Under the pieces are notes generated by a model. The model was given only the letters and a program-made list of their open reading frames with translations. It was not told where the DNA came from and searched no databases. The translations under genes were made by a program, and so were the position numbers. A DNA stretch of 64,000 bases from the NCBI RefSeq assembly GCF_900116555.1, contig NZ_FPAT01000010.1, positions 124,001 through 188,000 on the forward strand. Direction: 5' to 3'. The stretch is from Actinopolyspora lacussalsi subsp. righensis. GTDB lineage: Bacteria > Actinomycetota > Actinomycetes > Mycobacteriales > Pseudonocardiaceae. Below, in pieces: positions 10,549 through 19,779 of this stretch (positions within the stretch are counted from its first letter, which is position 1; every line of letters starts with the position of its first letter).

Positions 10549-10563
10549 GCGTCACAGCGGCGC

Positions 10564-10588
10564 GGCGATTTCGCGAGAAATCGACGCC
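10564..10588 (+). repeat. M2 semi-palindromic motif (copy 1)
   Basis: GGCGATTTCGCGAGAAATCG followed by ACGCC, flanked by GCGGCG/CGCCGC that can form a stem. It is one of eight copies in the window (others at 24851, 24902, 33836, 33884, 57475, 57527 and 58168), all intergenic. Confidence 0.75.
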
Positions 10589-10701
10589 GCACTGCCTCGT
10601 GCACCGCTCACCCGGCCACCCGCGACGACTCCGACACCGGGCCTCCGGAGCTGCCGCGGGTTCCCGGACTCAGCTGAGGATTCCCGGATTCGATCGGGTT
10701 C

Positions 10702-11763
10702 TCAGGGCAGCAGACCGTGGCGCGCCGTGGGCTCGCCGTTCGTGAAGTCGAGCTCCGAGTACTCGTTGAGCTTGCTCAGCTTGTGCGAGCCCTCGATCAG
10801 CCGGACCGTGCCCGACTTGGAACGCATCATCAACGACTGGGTGGTGCAGCGCTGCGCCCGGTAGTGCACCCCGCGCAGCAGCGCCCCGTCGGTGATGCCC
10901 GTGGCGCAGAAGAACACGTTGTCGCCGCCCACCAGGTCCGAGGTGGTCAGAATCCGTTCGGGGTCGTGCCCGGCGGCGCGCACCTGTTCCCGCTCGGTGT
11001 CGTCCTTCGGCCACAACCGGGCCTGCAACTCGCCGTCCATGCACTTCAGCGCGCACGCGGTGATGATGCCCTCGGGGGTGCCGCCGATTCCCATGAGCAT
11101 GTCCACCCCGCTGTCCGGACGTGCGGCGGCGATCGCTCCCGCCACGTCGCCGTCCGAGATGAACTGGATCCTGGCGCCCGCCGCACGCACCTCGGAGACC
11201 AGCTGCTCGTGCCGAGGACGGTCCAGGATGCACACGGTGACATCGGAGACCTCGATCTGCTTGGCCTTGGCCACCCGACGGATGTTCTCGGCCACGGGGG
11301 CACCGATGTCGACCACGTCCGCCGCCTCGGGGCCGACGGCCAGCTTCTCCATGTAGAACACGGCGGAGGGGTCGAACATCGCGTTGCGCTCGGCGACCGC
11401 CAGTACCGCCAGGGCGTTCGGCATCCCCTTGCTCAACAGGGTGGTTCCGTCGATCGGGTCGACGGCCACGTCGCACTCGGGCCCGTGGTGGTTGCCCACT
11501 TCCTCGCCGTTGAACAGCATCGGGGCCTCGTCCTTCTCGCCCTCGCCGATCACGACCACCCCGCGCATCGCCACGGTCCCGATCAGCTTGCGCATGGCCT
11601 CGACGGCGGCCCCGTCCCCCGAGTTCTTGTCGCCACGTCCCACCCAGCGGCCCGCGGCCATCGCGGCTGCCTCGGTCACCCGCACCAGGTCCATCGCCAG
11701 GTTGCGGTCGGGAGCCTCGGGATGGCGGGTGGTCTCGTGCGAAGCGGTGCTGGAACTGCTCAT
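10702..11763 (-). CDS. glpX: Fructose-1,6-bisphosphatase class II
   Basis: A 353-residue GlpX-type phosphatase, which hydrolyses fructose-1,6-bisphosphate to fructose-6-phosphate in gluconeogenesis; this is the only FBPase type in most actinobacteria. Metal- and substrate-binding motifs are present: [23 protein letters not shown] (the DPxDGT signature of the Li-sensitive phosphatase fold) and GIGGTPEGI. The ATG at 11763 opens [12 protein letters not shown], just ahead of the conserved [20 protein letters not shown]. The frame is open far upstream, but that part overlaps the divergent gene and is not conserved. It neighbours fumC on the same strand, with the FNR gene and repeats between them. 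Confidence 0.93.
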   Translation of the reverse strand: MSSSSTASHETTRHPEAPDRNLAMDLVRVTEAAAMAAGRWVGRGDKNSGDGAAVEAMRKLIGTVAMRGVVVIGEGEKDEAPMLFNGEEVGNHHGPECDVAVDPIDGTTLLSKGMPNALAVLAVAERNAMFDPSAVFYMEKLAVGPEAADVVDIGAPVAENIRRVAKAKQIEVSDVTVCILDRPRHEQLVSEVRAAGARIQFISDGDVAGAIAAARPDSGVDMLMGIGGTPEGIITACALKCMDGELQARLWPKDDTEREQVRAAGHDPERILTTSDLVGGDNVFFCATGITDGALLRGVHYRAQRCTTQSLMMRSKSGTVRLIEGSHKLSKLNEYSELDFTNGEPTARHGLLP

Positions 11764-12012
11764 GGCGCCTCCCGTGGGCGAGTGCGACTCGCCGTCTCGG
11801 TAACTGTCCGATGCCTTGGTCGTCGTCGGTCGTCCGGCCCTGCCTCGTCCCGACGGACGAGCCCGGTCGGGCGGAGTGCTCACCGCCCGTGATCCTGCCG
11901 ATGAGCGGATCTTCGCAGATCCGTGCCCGTGCCGTTCCGGTGAAGTGGCGCAGGCCACGCGCCCGTTCCGTCGCGCGGACGCGTCGGAACGCGCATCCCG
12001 GTGGGTGAGAGC

Positions 12013-12636
12013 ATGCGAGGCGTGGCTGAACAGCGCAACCAGAGCTCGGAGGACAATCGATCCAGTGCTCCGGCGGGAGGACCGCCCCGTGGGCCTCGCG
12101 CCATGTTGTTCGCGATGCTGCCGCTGATACTCGTGGTGCTGGGGATAGCCGGATTGAGCGGACGCTGCTCGTTCAGCCCGCTGGGGCCATCGCTGGACTC
12201 CTCGACGGCCCCCACCATCAACGCCTCCGAGGAACTCGACTCCGCGGCTCGTCGGGTCGACTTCCAGGTGCTGCGTCCCGAGCTGCCCGAGGGCTGGCGT
12301 GCGAACTCCGCGGACGTGCGGCAGGTGGCCCCGGACAGCACCGCCGTGCAGGTGGGTTGGCTGACCGGTCGAACCCACTACGTGCGGTTGTCGCAGTCAC
12401 CGGCCTCGGAGGCCGAACTGGTCTCCTTCGAGACCGAACAGCGGCCCAGGGCGTTGGGAACCGTCGACGTGGCAGATCGCAAGTGGGTGATCTACCGGAG
12501 CATCCGTTCGGAACGGGCGTGGGTCAGCGAGCGTGACGACGTGCGACTGCTGATCACCGGCAACGGGGACGAGCGGGAGTTCCGTACGATGGCCAGGGCC
12601 GTCTCGCGGGCTTCCGTGGTGGAAGCCGGGCGGTAA
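12013..12636 (+). CDS. DUF4245 domain-containing membrane-anchored protein
   Basis: About 207 residues: a short cytoplasmic N-terminus, one transmembrane helix (~residues 30-52, [20 protein letters not shown]) and an extracytoplasmic DUF4245 domain ([50 protein letters not shown]). The function of the family is unknown. The gene sits between glpX and xseB in many actinobacteria, including mycobacteria, which supports the call. ATG 12013 was preferred; GTG 12001 and GTG 12022 are alternatives. Convergent with xseB. Confidence 0.8.
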   Translation: MRGVAEQRNQSSEDNRSSAPAGGPPRGPRAMLFAMLPLILVVLGIAGLSGRCSFSPLGPSLDSSTAPTINASEELDSAARRVDFQVLRPELPEGWRANSADVRQVAPDSTAVQVGWLTGRTHYVRLSQSPASEAELVSFETEQRPRALGTVDVADRKWVIYRSIRSERAWVSERDDVRLLITGNGDEREFRTMARAVSRASVVEAGR

Positions 12637-12647
12637 CGCGGCCGGGC

Positions 12648-12968
12648 TCACTGGCCGGTTTCCGCTTGTTCCTCGTGCTGTTCCACCGCTGCCAGGGCCT
12701 GGTCCACACGCTGCCGCGCACCGGCCAGATGGCGTTCGCAGACCTTGGCCAGCGCCTCCCCACGCTCCCACAGCGCGAGGGAGTCCTCCAGGGAGAGCCC
12801 GCCCGCTTCGAGCCGTTTGACCACCTCGGCCAGTTCGTCGCGAGCTCGTTCATAACCCAGTCCGGCGACGTCCGGATGGTCGGATTCGGGATCGATTCCG
12901 TGCTCGGAAGCGTTCTCGGGGGCCGTCCCCGCGCTCTCGTCGGGACTTTCCGGTTCGCTGCTGGTCAC
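12648..12968 (-). CDS. xseB: Exodeoxyribonuclease VII small subunit
   Basis: A 106-residue protein with the XseB core [20 protein letters not shown] then [20 protein letters not shown], a helical hairpin that coats the large subunit of exonuclease VII. An acidic disordered N-terminal ~35 residues precedes it. The ATG overlaps the stop of the next upstream gene by 4 bp (12965-12968), so the two are co-translated. xseA lies further upstream on the same strand, giving the order xseA - hypothetical - xseB. Confidence 0.92.
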   Translation of the reverse strand: MTSSEPESPDESAGTAPENASEHGIDPESDHPDVAGLGYERARDELAEVVKRLEAGGLSLEDSLALWERGEALAKVCERHLAGARQRVDQALAAVEQHEEQAETGQ

Positions 12969-13408
12969 TGCGTGGCTCTTTCCAAGTTCTGCTGTACCGA
13001 CATGACCGCCTCGGCGATGGCCTGGTCGTAGCCCACGAAGGCCTCGGCGAACTCCTCGCCGTCACCCTCGCGCACCGCGTCGTTGATGCGTAGTTGTGCC
13101 GAGGCGACCCTACGCCGGTACCCCACCCCGCGCTCCGACCACCACCGGTCGCCCACGTACCGTGAGGTCGCTTCCGCGAGCGCGCTGAGCTGCGTCGGCA
13201 ACGCGCGTCGCTCCGGAGGGTGACAACCGCCGAGCAGCGCCGCCCAGCAGCCCGCCGCCACCGTGTCCGTTTCCTCCGCTCGACTCCGGACCACGCGGGC
13301 ATCACCCACGGCGGGTGTGCCCGGAGCCGTGGCCGCCGAAGTGGTGACGGCGACGGTGAGGGGGAGGAAGGTGGGCTCTCGCCCGTGATTCAGCACCACG
13401 ACCTCCAT
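12965..13408 (-). CDS. Hypothetical protein between xseA and xseB
   Basis: About 147 residues, not recognised. The N-terminus ([22 protein letters not shown]) is mildly hydrophobic, and the C-terminal half is helical and acidic ([31 protein letters not shown]). Coding character is good, and it overlaps xseB by 4 bp, so it belongs to the xse operon. ATG 13408 was chosen; a TTG at 13420 is the alternative. It follows a strong palindrome at 13454-13483, so part of its transcription may be independent of xseA. Confidence 0.6.
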   Translation of the reverse strand: MEVVVLNHGREPTFLPLTVAVTTSAATAPGTPAVGDARVVRSRAEETDTVAAGCWAALLGGCHPPERRALPTQLSALAEATSRYVGDRWWSERGVGYRRRVASAQLRINDAVREGDGEEFAEAFVGYDQAIAEAVMSVQQNLERATQ

Positions 13409-13453
13409 GTGCGCTTTCAACTGCCGGAAACCTCGTCATCGCGGTTCACGCCG

Positions 13454-13483
13454 CGCGAGAGGTCCCGCGCGGGACCTCTCGCG
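13454..13483 (-). terminator. Perfect 30-bp palindrome after xseA
   Basis: Perfectly self-complementary arms (13454-13468 and 13469-13483, core CGAGAGGTCCCGC) lie between the xseA stop and the downstream hypothetical gene. As RNA this makes a very stable hairpin that could terminate or attenuate transcription inside the xse operon. A protein-binding palindrome is the alternative. Confidence 0.5.
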
Positions 13484-13517
13484 GCGGGCGCGTGCCGTCG
13501 GATTCCGGTGCGGTCGG

Positions 13518-14741
13518 CTACTCGTCCTCGGTCACGACGGCATGTACGGTGCCGTCCTCCAGACGGATCCGCAGGGGCGTTCCGGGGCGAACCTGCTCCG
13601 CCGAACGCAAGATGGACGAATCCGGACCGTCGGCGCGTTGCACGATCGCGTAACCGCGAGCAAGCGTGGCTGCCGGACCCAGCGCCGTCAAGCGTGACCT
13701 CGTCGCGGCGAGCTCCTGTCCCTCCCCGGTGATCACCGTCAGCATCGCGCGCCTGCCACGTTGGCGCAGCGCGTCCACCTCTTCGCCCCTGCGCCGCAGC
13801 GGACCTTTCGGATCCGCGAGCGACGGCCTGCTGCGCAGCGAATTCAGCAGTCCCTGCTCGCGCTCCACCCAACCGCGCAGTGCCCGTCTGGCGCGGTCGG
13901 TGAGCTGTCCGATACGTCTGGTCTCCTCGGCGACGTCGGGTACCACCCGCTTGCCCGCGCCCGTGGGTGTGGAGCTGCGCACATCCGCGACGTGATCCAG
14001 CAGCGGGGAGTCCGGTTCGTGCCCTATCGCGCTCACCACGGGGGTGGTGCACGTGGCGACCGCGCGGCACAGCGTCTCGTCCGAGAACGGCAGCAGGTCC
14101 TCCACGCTGCCGCCGCCACGCGCCAGCACTATCACCTCGACGTCCGGGTCGCGGTCGAGCTCGGAAAGCGCCTCCAGGATCTGGGGCACCGCGGTGGAAC
14201 CCTGCACGGCCACGTTGCGCACCGCGAAGTCCACGGCGGGCCAGCGCAACCGGGCGTTGCTGATCACGTCGTGTTCGGCGGCCGAGCCGCGTCCGGTGAT
14301 CAGCCCCACACGTCCGGGCAGCAGCGGTGGGGAACGTTTCCGGGCGGTCTCGAACAGTCCCTCGGCCGCCAGCAGCTTGCGGAGCCGCTCGATACGTGCC
14401 AGCAACTCGCCGACACCGACCGTGCGGATCTCGTCCACCCGCAGGCTCAGGGTTCCCCTGCCCACGTAGAACGAGGGCTTACCGTGCACCACCACCCTGC
14501 TGCCGTCGGTCAGCGGTGGGTCCATGCCCTGCAGCAGCGTGTTCGGGCAGGTCAGCGTCAGCGACACGTCGGCGGAGGGGTCGCGCAGGGTCAGGAACGC
14601 GGTGGTGGCCTTGGGACGTGCGGAGATCTGGGTGAGTTGGCCCTCCACCCAGATGTTTCCCAACCGGTTGATCCACTCCGCTATCTTGCGGGAGACGGTA
14701 CGAACCGGCCAGGGGTTTTCGGCGCTGGTGGCGGAACTCAG
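13518..14741 (-). CDS. xseA: Exodeoxyribonuclease VII large subunit, probable CTG start
   Basis: A 407-residue XseA, the catalytic subunit of the single-strand exonuclease ExoVII. OB-fold N-terminus [20 protein letters not shown], then VWVEGQL-type contacts ([20 protein letters not shown]), the core [20 protein letters not shown], the catalytic region [16 protein letters not shown] and [19 protein letters not shown], and a long coiled-coil C-terminus ending in ARGYAIVQ. No in-frame ATG, GTG or TTG lies before the conserved start. The best initiation site is CTG 14741 with GAAGGAG about 9 bases upstream, giving the N-terminus (L/M)[12 protein letters not shown], of normal family length. An error in the sequence at the start codon is the alternative. 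Confidence 0.88.
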   Translation of the reverse strand: MSSATSAENPWPVRTVSRKIAEWINRLGNIWVEGQLTQISARPKATTAFLTLRDPSADVSLTLTCPNTLLQGMDPPLTDGSRVVVHGKPSFYVGRGTLSLRVDEIRTVGVGELLARIERLRKLLAAEGLFETARKRSPPLLPGRVGLITGRGSAAEHDVISNARLRWPAVDFAVRNVAVQGSTAVPQILEALSELDRDPDVEVIVLARGGGSVEDLLPFSDETLCRAVATCTTPVVSAIGHEPDSPLLDHVADVRSSTPTGAGKRVVPDVAEETRRIGQLTDRARRALRGWVEREQGLLNSLRSRPSLADPKGPLRRRGEEVDALRQRGRRAMLTVITGEGQELAATRSRLTALGPAATLARGYAIVQRADGPDSSILRSAEQVRPGTPLRIRLEDGTVHAVVTEDE

Positions 14742-14878
14742 CGGACTCGCTCCTTCGGACGACGACTCGGGTTGGGCCGGACTTTCCCGGTCGCGGGCGC
14801 ACGTGCCGGCACGACCGGCCGTGATCGGCTCGACGGTCGTGCTCCCGACCGGGTGCTGGTCGGGGTGCCCGCGATCGG

Positions 14879-15436
14879 TCAGCTGTCGCGCTCGGCGGCG
14901 CGTACGTTGTTCAGCCGGTTGAACAGCATCTGCAGGAAGTCCGGGCGCCGGGAGTGCGCCCGTTCGTGCTCCAGCAGCCGCACCAGGTCCGACTCGGAGA
15001 GCCCGCGTAACTTCCCCCGCAGCTGCGGCAGGGTCATCTCCTCGTAGCCGGGCAGCAGATCCGAGACGTCCTCCGGGACCCGCTCGCTCGACCACTCGCG
15101 TTCCGGGGGCGGCTGCGCCACGAAGCGGTCGGCCTCGTCACGGCTCGTCCCCGCCCGCCGGGCGGTCCCTTCCCGGCTCGAGGTGGTGAACGACTCGTCC
15201 TCGTCGAACGTCGCCCACTCGGGGTGCTGTTCGGTCTGCCGCGCATTGGCGAGCAGGTCGTCTCCCTTGATCGCCAGTTCCGTGATGTGCTGCTGCACCC
15301 GCATGCTCAGCTGCAGTGCCTGACTGGTGACGGTGACGGGCAGACCGATCAGGTGGTCGGGCAGCCTGCGGGTCTGTTCGACCACCGTGCCCGCCAGTCC
15401 CGCTGCCACCCGAATCGGCAAAGGAAACGATCGCAT
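14879..15436 (-). CDS. Lipid droplet-associated protein
   Basis: A 185-residue protein matching the actinobacterial family annotated as lipid droplet-associated, and found between xseA and lytB/ispH in mycobacteria. The N-terminal ~60 residues ([20 protein letters not shown]...[20 protein letters not shown]) are amphipathic helix, fitting a peripheral lipid-surface protein. The middle is acidic and probably disordered; the C-terminus is a short helical domain ([38 protein letters not shown]). ATG start at 15436. Divergent from ispH. Confidence 0.8.
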   Translation of the reverse strand: MRSFPLPIRVAAGLAGTVVEQTRRLPDHLIGLPVTVTSQALQLSMRVQQHITELAIKGDDLLANARQTEQHPEWATFDEDESFTTSSREGTARRAGTSRDEADRFVAQPPPEREWSSERVPEDVSDLLPGYEEMTLPQLRGKLRGLSESDLVRLLEHERAHSRRPDFLQMLFNRLNNVRAAERDS

Positions 15437-15656
15437 ACCGTCAAGCTTGCCCCACGAGCGTGGCCCTCGTCATCACGTGGCGGAGTGGTGCCGCGCACCG
15501 CGCGTTCCGGTGAGCGGCCTCGTCGCGCCGTCGAGCACCGTTCGCGTGGTCACGGGTGTCGCAGCGCGTCCGGGTCACCTCGTCGCCGGAATCGTCGCCT
15601 CGTCGGGACGGTGCTGGCTGCTGACCGTTCCGCGTCGCATCCGTACCCTGTGCGGT

Positions 15657-16691
15657 ATGAGCACCTCGCCGCAGGCTTCCGACTCCGGACAGGATACGAC
15701 AGCCACCGACTCCGCCCCGTCGGGCAAACGCGTTCTGCTGGCCAAACCACGTGGCTACTGCGCGGGAGTCGATCGCGCCGTGGACACGGTGGAACGCGTG
15801 CTGGAGAAGTACGGGGCACCCGTCTACGTCCGCAAGGAGATCGTGCACAACCAGCACGTGGTGGGGAACCTGCGTGACCGCGGTGTCGTGTTCGTCGAGG
15901 ACACCGAGGAGGTCCCGGAGGGATCGCTGCTGGTCTTCTCGGCACACGGCGTTTCCCCCGCGGTTCGCGAGGCCGCGACCCGACGCAACCTGCGCACCAT
16001 CGACGCCACCTGCCCGCTGGTCACCAAGGTGCACAAGGAGGTGAACCGGTTCGCCCGAGAGGATTACGACATCCTGCTCATCGGGCACGAGGGCCACGAG
16101 GAGGTCGAGGGAACCTCGGGTGAGGCCCCGGAGAACGTCCAGCTGGTGGACAAGCCGGAGGACGTCGACCAGGTCGAGGTGCGCGACCCCTCGCGGGTCG
16201 TCTGGCTCTCCCAGACCACCCTGAGCGTGGACGAGACGATGGAGCGGGTGAACCAGCTGCAGGACAAGTACCCCGAGATGCAGGCCCCGCCCAGCGACGA
16301 CATCTGCTACGCCACCTCGAACCGCCAGGTCGCGGTCAAGGCGATGGCCGAGGAGTGCGACCTCGTGCTGGTGGTCGGTTCGCAGAACTCCTCGAACTCC
16401 AAGCGCCTGGTGGAGGTCGCGCTGCACGCGGGAGCCACCGACTCCCACCTGATCGACTACGCCAGCGACATCGACGAGTCCTGGCTGGAGGGGGTCGACA
16501 CCGTCGGTGTCACCAGCGGGGCCTCGGTGCCGGACGTGCTGGTCTTCCAGGTGCTGGACTACCTGCGGGAACGTGGCTGGGGTGAGGTCGAGGAGGTCAC
16601 CACGGCCAACGAGAAGGTCTCGTTCGCGTTGCCCCGCGAGCTGCGTAAGGACCTGGACGAGAACCCGAACAGTCCGCAGAGCGTGCGCTGA
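15657..16691 (+). CDS. ispH: 4-hydroxy-3-methylbut-2-enyl diphosphate reductase
   Basis: A 344-residue IspH/LytB, the last enzyme of the MEP isoprenoid pathway, which makes IPP and DMAPP from HMBPP using a [4Fe-4S] cluster. The three cluster cysteines are visible in [12 protein letters not shown] (~36), [13 protein letters not shown] (~121) and [11 protein letters not shown] (~220). The active-site residues in [16 protein letters not shown] and [11 protein letters not shown] are conserved. The first ~24 residues form a Ser/Thr-rich extension typical of actinobacteria. ATG 15657. Ends in a convergent terminator region shared with the DUF6542 gene. Confidence 0.95.
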   Translation: MSTSPQASDSGQDTTATDSAPSGKRVLLAKPRGYCAGVDRAVDTVERVLEKYGAPVYVRKEIVHNQHVVGNLRDRGVVFVEDTEEVPEGSLLVFSAHGVSPAVREAATRRNLRTIDATCPLVTKVHKEVNRFAREDYDILLIGHEGHEEVEGTSGEAPENVQLVDKPEDVDQVEVRDPSRVVWLSQTTLSVDETMERVNQLQDKYPEMQAPPSDDICYATSNRQVAVKAMAEECDLVLVVGSQNSSNSKRLVEVALHAGATDSHLIDYASDIDESWLEGVDTVGVTSGASVPDVLVFQVLDYLRERGWGEVEEVTTANEKVSFALPRELRKDLDENPNSPQSVR

Positions 16692-16701
16692 GCGAGCCGG
16701 T

Positions 16702-16731
16702 TCGGCCGGCTGGTTCTCGGCCGGCTGGTTT
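16702..16731. repeat. Two tandem 15-bp units
   Basis: TCGGCCGGCTGGTTC at 16702-16716 is repeated with one mismatch at 16717-16731, directly after the ispH stop. A third degenerate partial unit follows. Non-coding; no role apparent. Confidence 0.5.
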
Positions 16732-16804
16732 TCGGGCTGTGGGCTTTCGGACAGCGGGGCGTCGCGTCCGGTTCGGACGGTCCATCGCCGAGCCGTGTTC
16801 CGGT

Positions 16805-16832
16805 CCGGGAGTGGTTCCGCGACCACTCCCGG
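16805..16832. terminator. Bidirectional hairpin between ispH and the DUF6542 gene
   Basis: CCGGGAGTGGT (16805-16815) pairs perfectly with ACCACTCCCGG (16822-16832) across a 6-nt loop. It lies between two convergent genes and could serve both. Confidence 0.6.
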
Positions 16833-16891
16833 CGTGATCGCGAGCGCCCGAGCGGTTCCACCGAGCGAGCGACCCGGCCGGAAGACCTCGA

Positions 16892-17959
16892 TCAGCCCTC
16901 GTCCCGTCGGGGACGCCGCGGCCTGCCCGGCGGTTCGGTCCGCCCCCGCCGCTGCGTCGAGCCGCCAGAGGAGCCCCCTTCACGCGGGGTGCGTTTCGCG
17001 TTGCCCCTGCCCGGGGGTGCCGGACGCCTGTCCTGGTTCGGCGCGGAGCTCTCGGACGGTTCGCCGCCCCGTTGTCCGCGTCCTGACCGCTGGTCGTCCC
17101 GTCCGTTCGGTGGGGTCCCGCCGTCCCGTTCGCGTCTGCCGGAACCACGGGGCGCTTCGCCGTCGGCTCGCTCCGGTGGCCGCTCGGAGCGATTCCTCGG
17201 TCCGGAACCGCGTCCGGGGGGAGTTCCGCGTCGGTCCGAGGACTCGGGGGATTCCGAGCGCTGCTCGCGTTGTCCGGAGCGTGGTGACTTCCGCCGGGCC
17301 GCTCGGTCGTCCGCGTCCTCGGGAGCCGCGGTCGCCGTACCGGCTCTGCCACGGTTCGACGTGCTGTCGCGGCCCTCGCCGGGACCGCCACGGGAGGCCC
17401 GTTCGGACCCGCTGCCCCTGGAACCGCGTCCGTCGCCGTCGCTCCGTTCGCCGCGAGCCGACTCGGCCGTCGTGTCCCCGCCGCGCCGCTTCCACGGCTG
17501 TAGTACGAATATCCGCAACAGTCCGCCGAGTATCGCCACCGCCGTCGTCGCCGCCATCGCCGGGAAGCTGTTGATCAACGGTGTGGCCAGCGAGAGCATT
17601 ACCTGGCGAAGGCCGTCACCCGCGTTGAAACCGATCCCCATGGCCCAGACCACGCTCGGGATGACGATCGCCACGACCAGCGGTGGTTGCACCATCGGGC
17701 CGAACAGGCTGCCGCGCTGAACCAGCATGACCGCGAGCAGGGCGCCCACGATGCAGCCCGACGTGAAAACGAAACCGGGGCCCGACCAGATCAACGTGTC
17801 GATCACGGCACACAAGGCGGCCAGCACCAGCGGCAGCAGAAACGCCGCCCACCACGGGATGCCGCGGGTGGTTCCGAAAGCCGACCGTTGTGCCAACTGT
17901 CCGGAACGACTTTCGGGGCTGTGGATGTTGCGCTCGGATGTCGCGGTCACGCTTGTCAC
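16892..17959 (-). CDS. DUF6542 membrane protein with long basic disordered tail
   Basis: A 355-residue protein. Residues ~35-150 hold four hydrophobic helices (IPWWAAFLLPLVLAALCAVI, GFVFTSGCIVGALLAVMLVQ, LVVAIVIPSVVWAMGIGF, AMAATTAVAILGGLLRIFVL) of the DUF6542 family. Residues ~160-355 are an Arg/Gly/Pro/Asp-rich low-complexity tail (RGERSDGDGRGSRGSGSERA and so on), predicted to be disordered and cytoplasmic, possibly RNA- or polyanion-binding. The family member beside ispH/ychF in mycobacteria has the same place. Convergent with ispH. Function unknown. Confidence 0.75.
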   Translation of the reverse strand: MTSVTATSERNIHSPESRSGQLAQRSAFGTTRGIPWWAAFLLPLVLAALCAVIDTLIWSGPGFVFTSGCIVGALLAVMLVQRGSLFGPMVQPPLVVAIVIPSVVWAMGIGFNAGDGLRQVMLSLATPLINSFPAMAATTAVAILGGLLRIFVLQPWKRRGGDTTAESARGERSDGDGRGSRGSGSERASRGGPGEGRDSTSNRGRAGTATAAPEDADDRAARRKSPRSGQREQRSESPESSDRRGTPPGRGSGPRNRSERPPERADGEAPRGSGRRERDGGTPPNGRDDQRSGRGQRGGEPSESSAPNQDRRPAPPGRGNAKRTPREGGSSGGSTQRRGRTEPPGRPRRPRRDEG

Positions 17960-18120
17960 CGTAACGGTCCAGTGCGGTCACAACGACACGTCCACGATCC
18001 CGGTGGCTCGTTCCTCGGCGGCGAGCGGCTCTCTCACTCGATGGCGGTAGTCCCGTGACCTGTCCGTTATCGCCACCGAATCGGGTGATAGACGCGGGCG
18101 GAGCGCGCGGCCCTCGGTCA

Positions 18121-18162
18121 CATCGTGTGATGCTTGACACAACACACGGGTGAGCGGGCGGG
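18121..18162 (+). promoter_or_regulatory. Possible promoter/operator of the sugar ABC operon
   Basis: About 60 bp before the operon start lies TGTGATGCTTGACACAACACAC: a TTGACA -35-like hexamer inside an imperfect TGTG...CACA inverted arrangement. No clean -10 box is visible. A binding site for an absent sugar-responsive repressor is plausible, but no regulator gene lies next to the operon. Confidence 0.3.
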
Positions 18163-18207
18163 GCGAAGCGACCGGTTATCCGCTCGTGTTCCGCAGGGGG
18201 TGACGCA

Positions 18208-19779
18208 ATGGACGCCGCACCACCGCTGGTGGAGCTACGGGCGATCACGAAACGGTTCGGTGGTGTGCTGGCCTGTTCGGGCGTGGACCTGACCGTGCGG
18301 GCCGGTGAGGTTCACGCGCTGCTCGGCGAGAACGGTGCGGGCAAGTCCACCCTCATGCGGGTGCTGTCCGGCGATGTCACCGGCCATTCCGGCGAGATCC
18401 GCATCGCCGGGAAACCCCGCGTTTTCCGCGGGCCGATCGACGCGCAACGTGCCGGGGTCGCCATGATCCAGCAGGAGCTGGATCTGGTGCCCGCGCTGTC
18501 GGTCGCCGAGAACCTCCACCTCGGACGCGAGCCCCGCACCGCACGCGGCACTGTGGACCGTTCCCGGATGAACGTGCGGACCCGTGAACCGCTGCGGCGC
18601 ATCGGGGTGGATCTCGACCCGCGCAGCCCCGTGGGACGACTCCGCATCGGTGAGCAGCAGCTGGTCACCGTCGCCCGCGCGCTGGCCCGGAACGCCGCGG
18701 TGCTGATCATGGACGAGCCGACCTCGGCGCTGTCCGGAATCGAGGTGGACAGGCTGTTCGCGGTGATCGCCGAACTGCGCCGCGACGGCACCGGGATCGT
18801 CTACATCTCCCACCGGATGGACGAGATCGGCGAGGTCGCCGACCGCGCCACCGTCCTGCGCGACGGCGGGGTGGCCGCCGAGTTCGACGCGCGCAGCGTC
18901 ACAGCCGAGCAGGCAGCCGACGCCATGATCGGCGACGACTTCGCCACCGCCTTCACAGCGACTCGGCGGAGCCCGGGCGGGGAACTGCTCGCGCTGTCCC
19001 GCTTCGCGGTGCGCACCCGCGGGCGCGACGACGGCAGGAGGAATCCCGCGGGTGTGGACCTGTCGGTGCACCGTGGCGAGATCGTGGGGCTGTGCGGATT
19101 GCTCGGTTCGGGACGCACCGAACTCCTCGAAGCGCTCTACGGGCTCGGGCCGAGCGCCGAATGGCGCGGTGAGGTGCGGTTGCACGCTTCCCAGTACCGA
19201 CCGCGCGGCCCCCGGCAGGCGCTGCGTTCCGGAGTCGCGTTCGTGCCCGAGGACCGCGCGGGCAGTGGTCTGGTCACCGAACACTCCGTGACCGCCAACA
19301 CGGTGTTGTCCGTGCTGGCCCGGCTCGGCAGGCTCGGGCTGGTCGCCAGGAGTCGGGAGAACTCGACCGCGCGACGGAGCGCTCGACGTCTCGGGATCAA
19401 GCTCGGCTCCACATCCGATCCCGTGGGCACGCTCTCCGGCGGCAATCAGCAGAAGGTCGTGTTCGGACGAATGCTGCTGACCGAGCCCGCGCTGCTGCTG
19501 TTGGACGATCCCACGAGGGGGGTCGACGTGGCGGCCAAGGTCGAGATCTACCGGTTGCTGGACGAGATCGCCGGACAGGGCATCGGGGTGTTGCTCGCCT
19601 CCTCGGAGCTCGCCGAACTTCTCGACGTGTGTTCCCGCGTCGTGGTGCTGCGGGACGGCGGATCCGTCGCCGAGTTCGACAGCTCGCGAACCAGCCGGGC
19701 CGAGCTACTGGCGGCCGCGATGGGAAATCGGAGTGACGCGGCGGAGCCGGCGGTGGCTTCCACCGGGGGTGGGAGATGA
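18208..19779 (+). CDS. Sugar ABC transporter ATP-binding protein (RbsA/MglA type)
   Basis: A 523-residue tandem ABC ATPase of the CUT2 class. Domain 1 has Walker A GENGAGKST (~45), a degenerate signature LRIGEQQLVTVARALA and Walker B VLIMDEPTSALS. Domain 2 has the usual degenerate P-loop GLLGSGRTELLEAL, a canonical signature LSGGNQQKVVFGRML and Walker B LLLDDPTRGVD. This asymmetry is normal for monosaccharide importers. The ATG start is preceded by AGGGGG. It overlaps the permease gene by 4 bp (ATGA), starting the importer operon ATPase - permease - binding protein. Confidence 0.92.
   Translation: MDAAPPLVELRAITKRFGGVLACSGVDLTVRAGEVHALLGENGAGKSTLMRVLSGDVTGHSGEIRIAGKPRVFRGPIDAQRAGVAMIQQELDLVPALSVAENLHLGREPRTARGTVDRSRMNVRTREPLRRIGVDLDPRSPVGRLRIGEQQLVTVARALARNAAVLIMDEPTSALSGIEVDRLFAVIAELRRDGTGIVYISHRMDEIGEVADRATVLRDGGVAAEFDARSVTAEQAADAMIGDDFATAFTATRRSPGGELLALSRFAVRTRGRDDGRRNPAGVDLSVHRGEIVGLCGLLGSGRTELLEALYGLGPSAEWRGEVRLHASQYRPRGPRQALRSGVAFVPEDRAGSGLVTEHSVTANTVLSVLARLGRLGLVARSRENSTARRSARRLGIKLGSTSDPVGTLSGGNQQKVVFGRMLLTEPALLLLDDPTRGVDVAAKVEIYRLLDEIAGQGIGVLLASSELAELLDVCSRVVVLRDGGSVAEFDSSRTSRAELLAAAMGNRSDAAEPAVASTGGGR

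Noticed and set aside
10295-10555. Repetitive proteins (PTTLAGRT or RGWSGFGL repeats) on both strands
   Set aside because: They are a by-product of a 24-bp unit that is divisible by three; there is no start context, and the repeat is non-coding elsewhere.
13518-15095. xseA starting far upstream at 15095
   Set aside because: That extension overlaps most of the oppositely framed lipid-droplet gene and has no homology; CTG 14741 fits family length.
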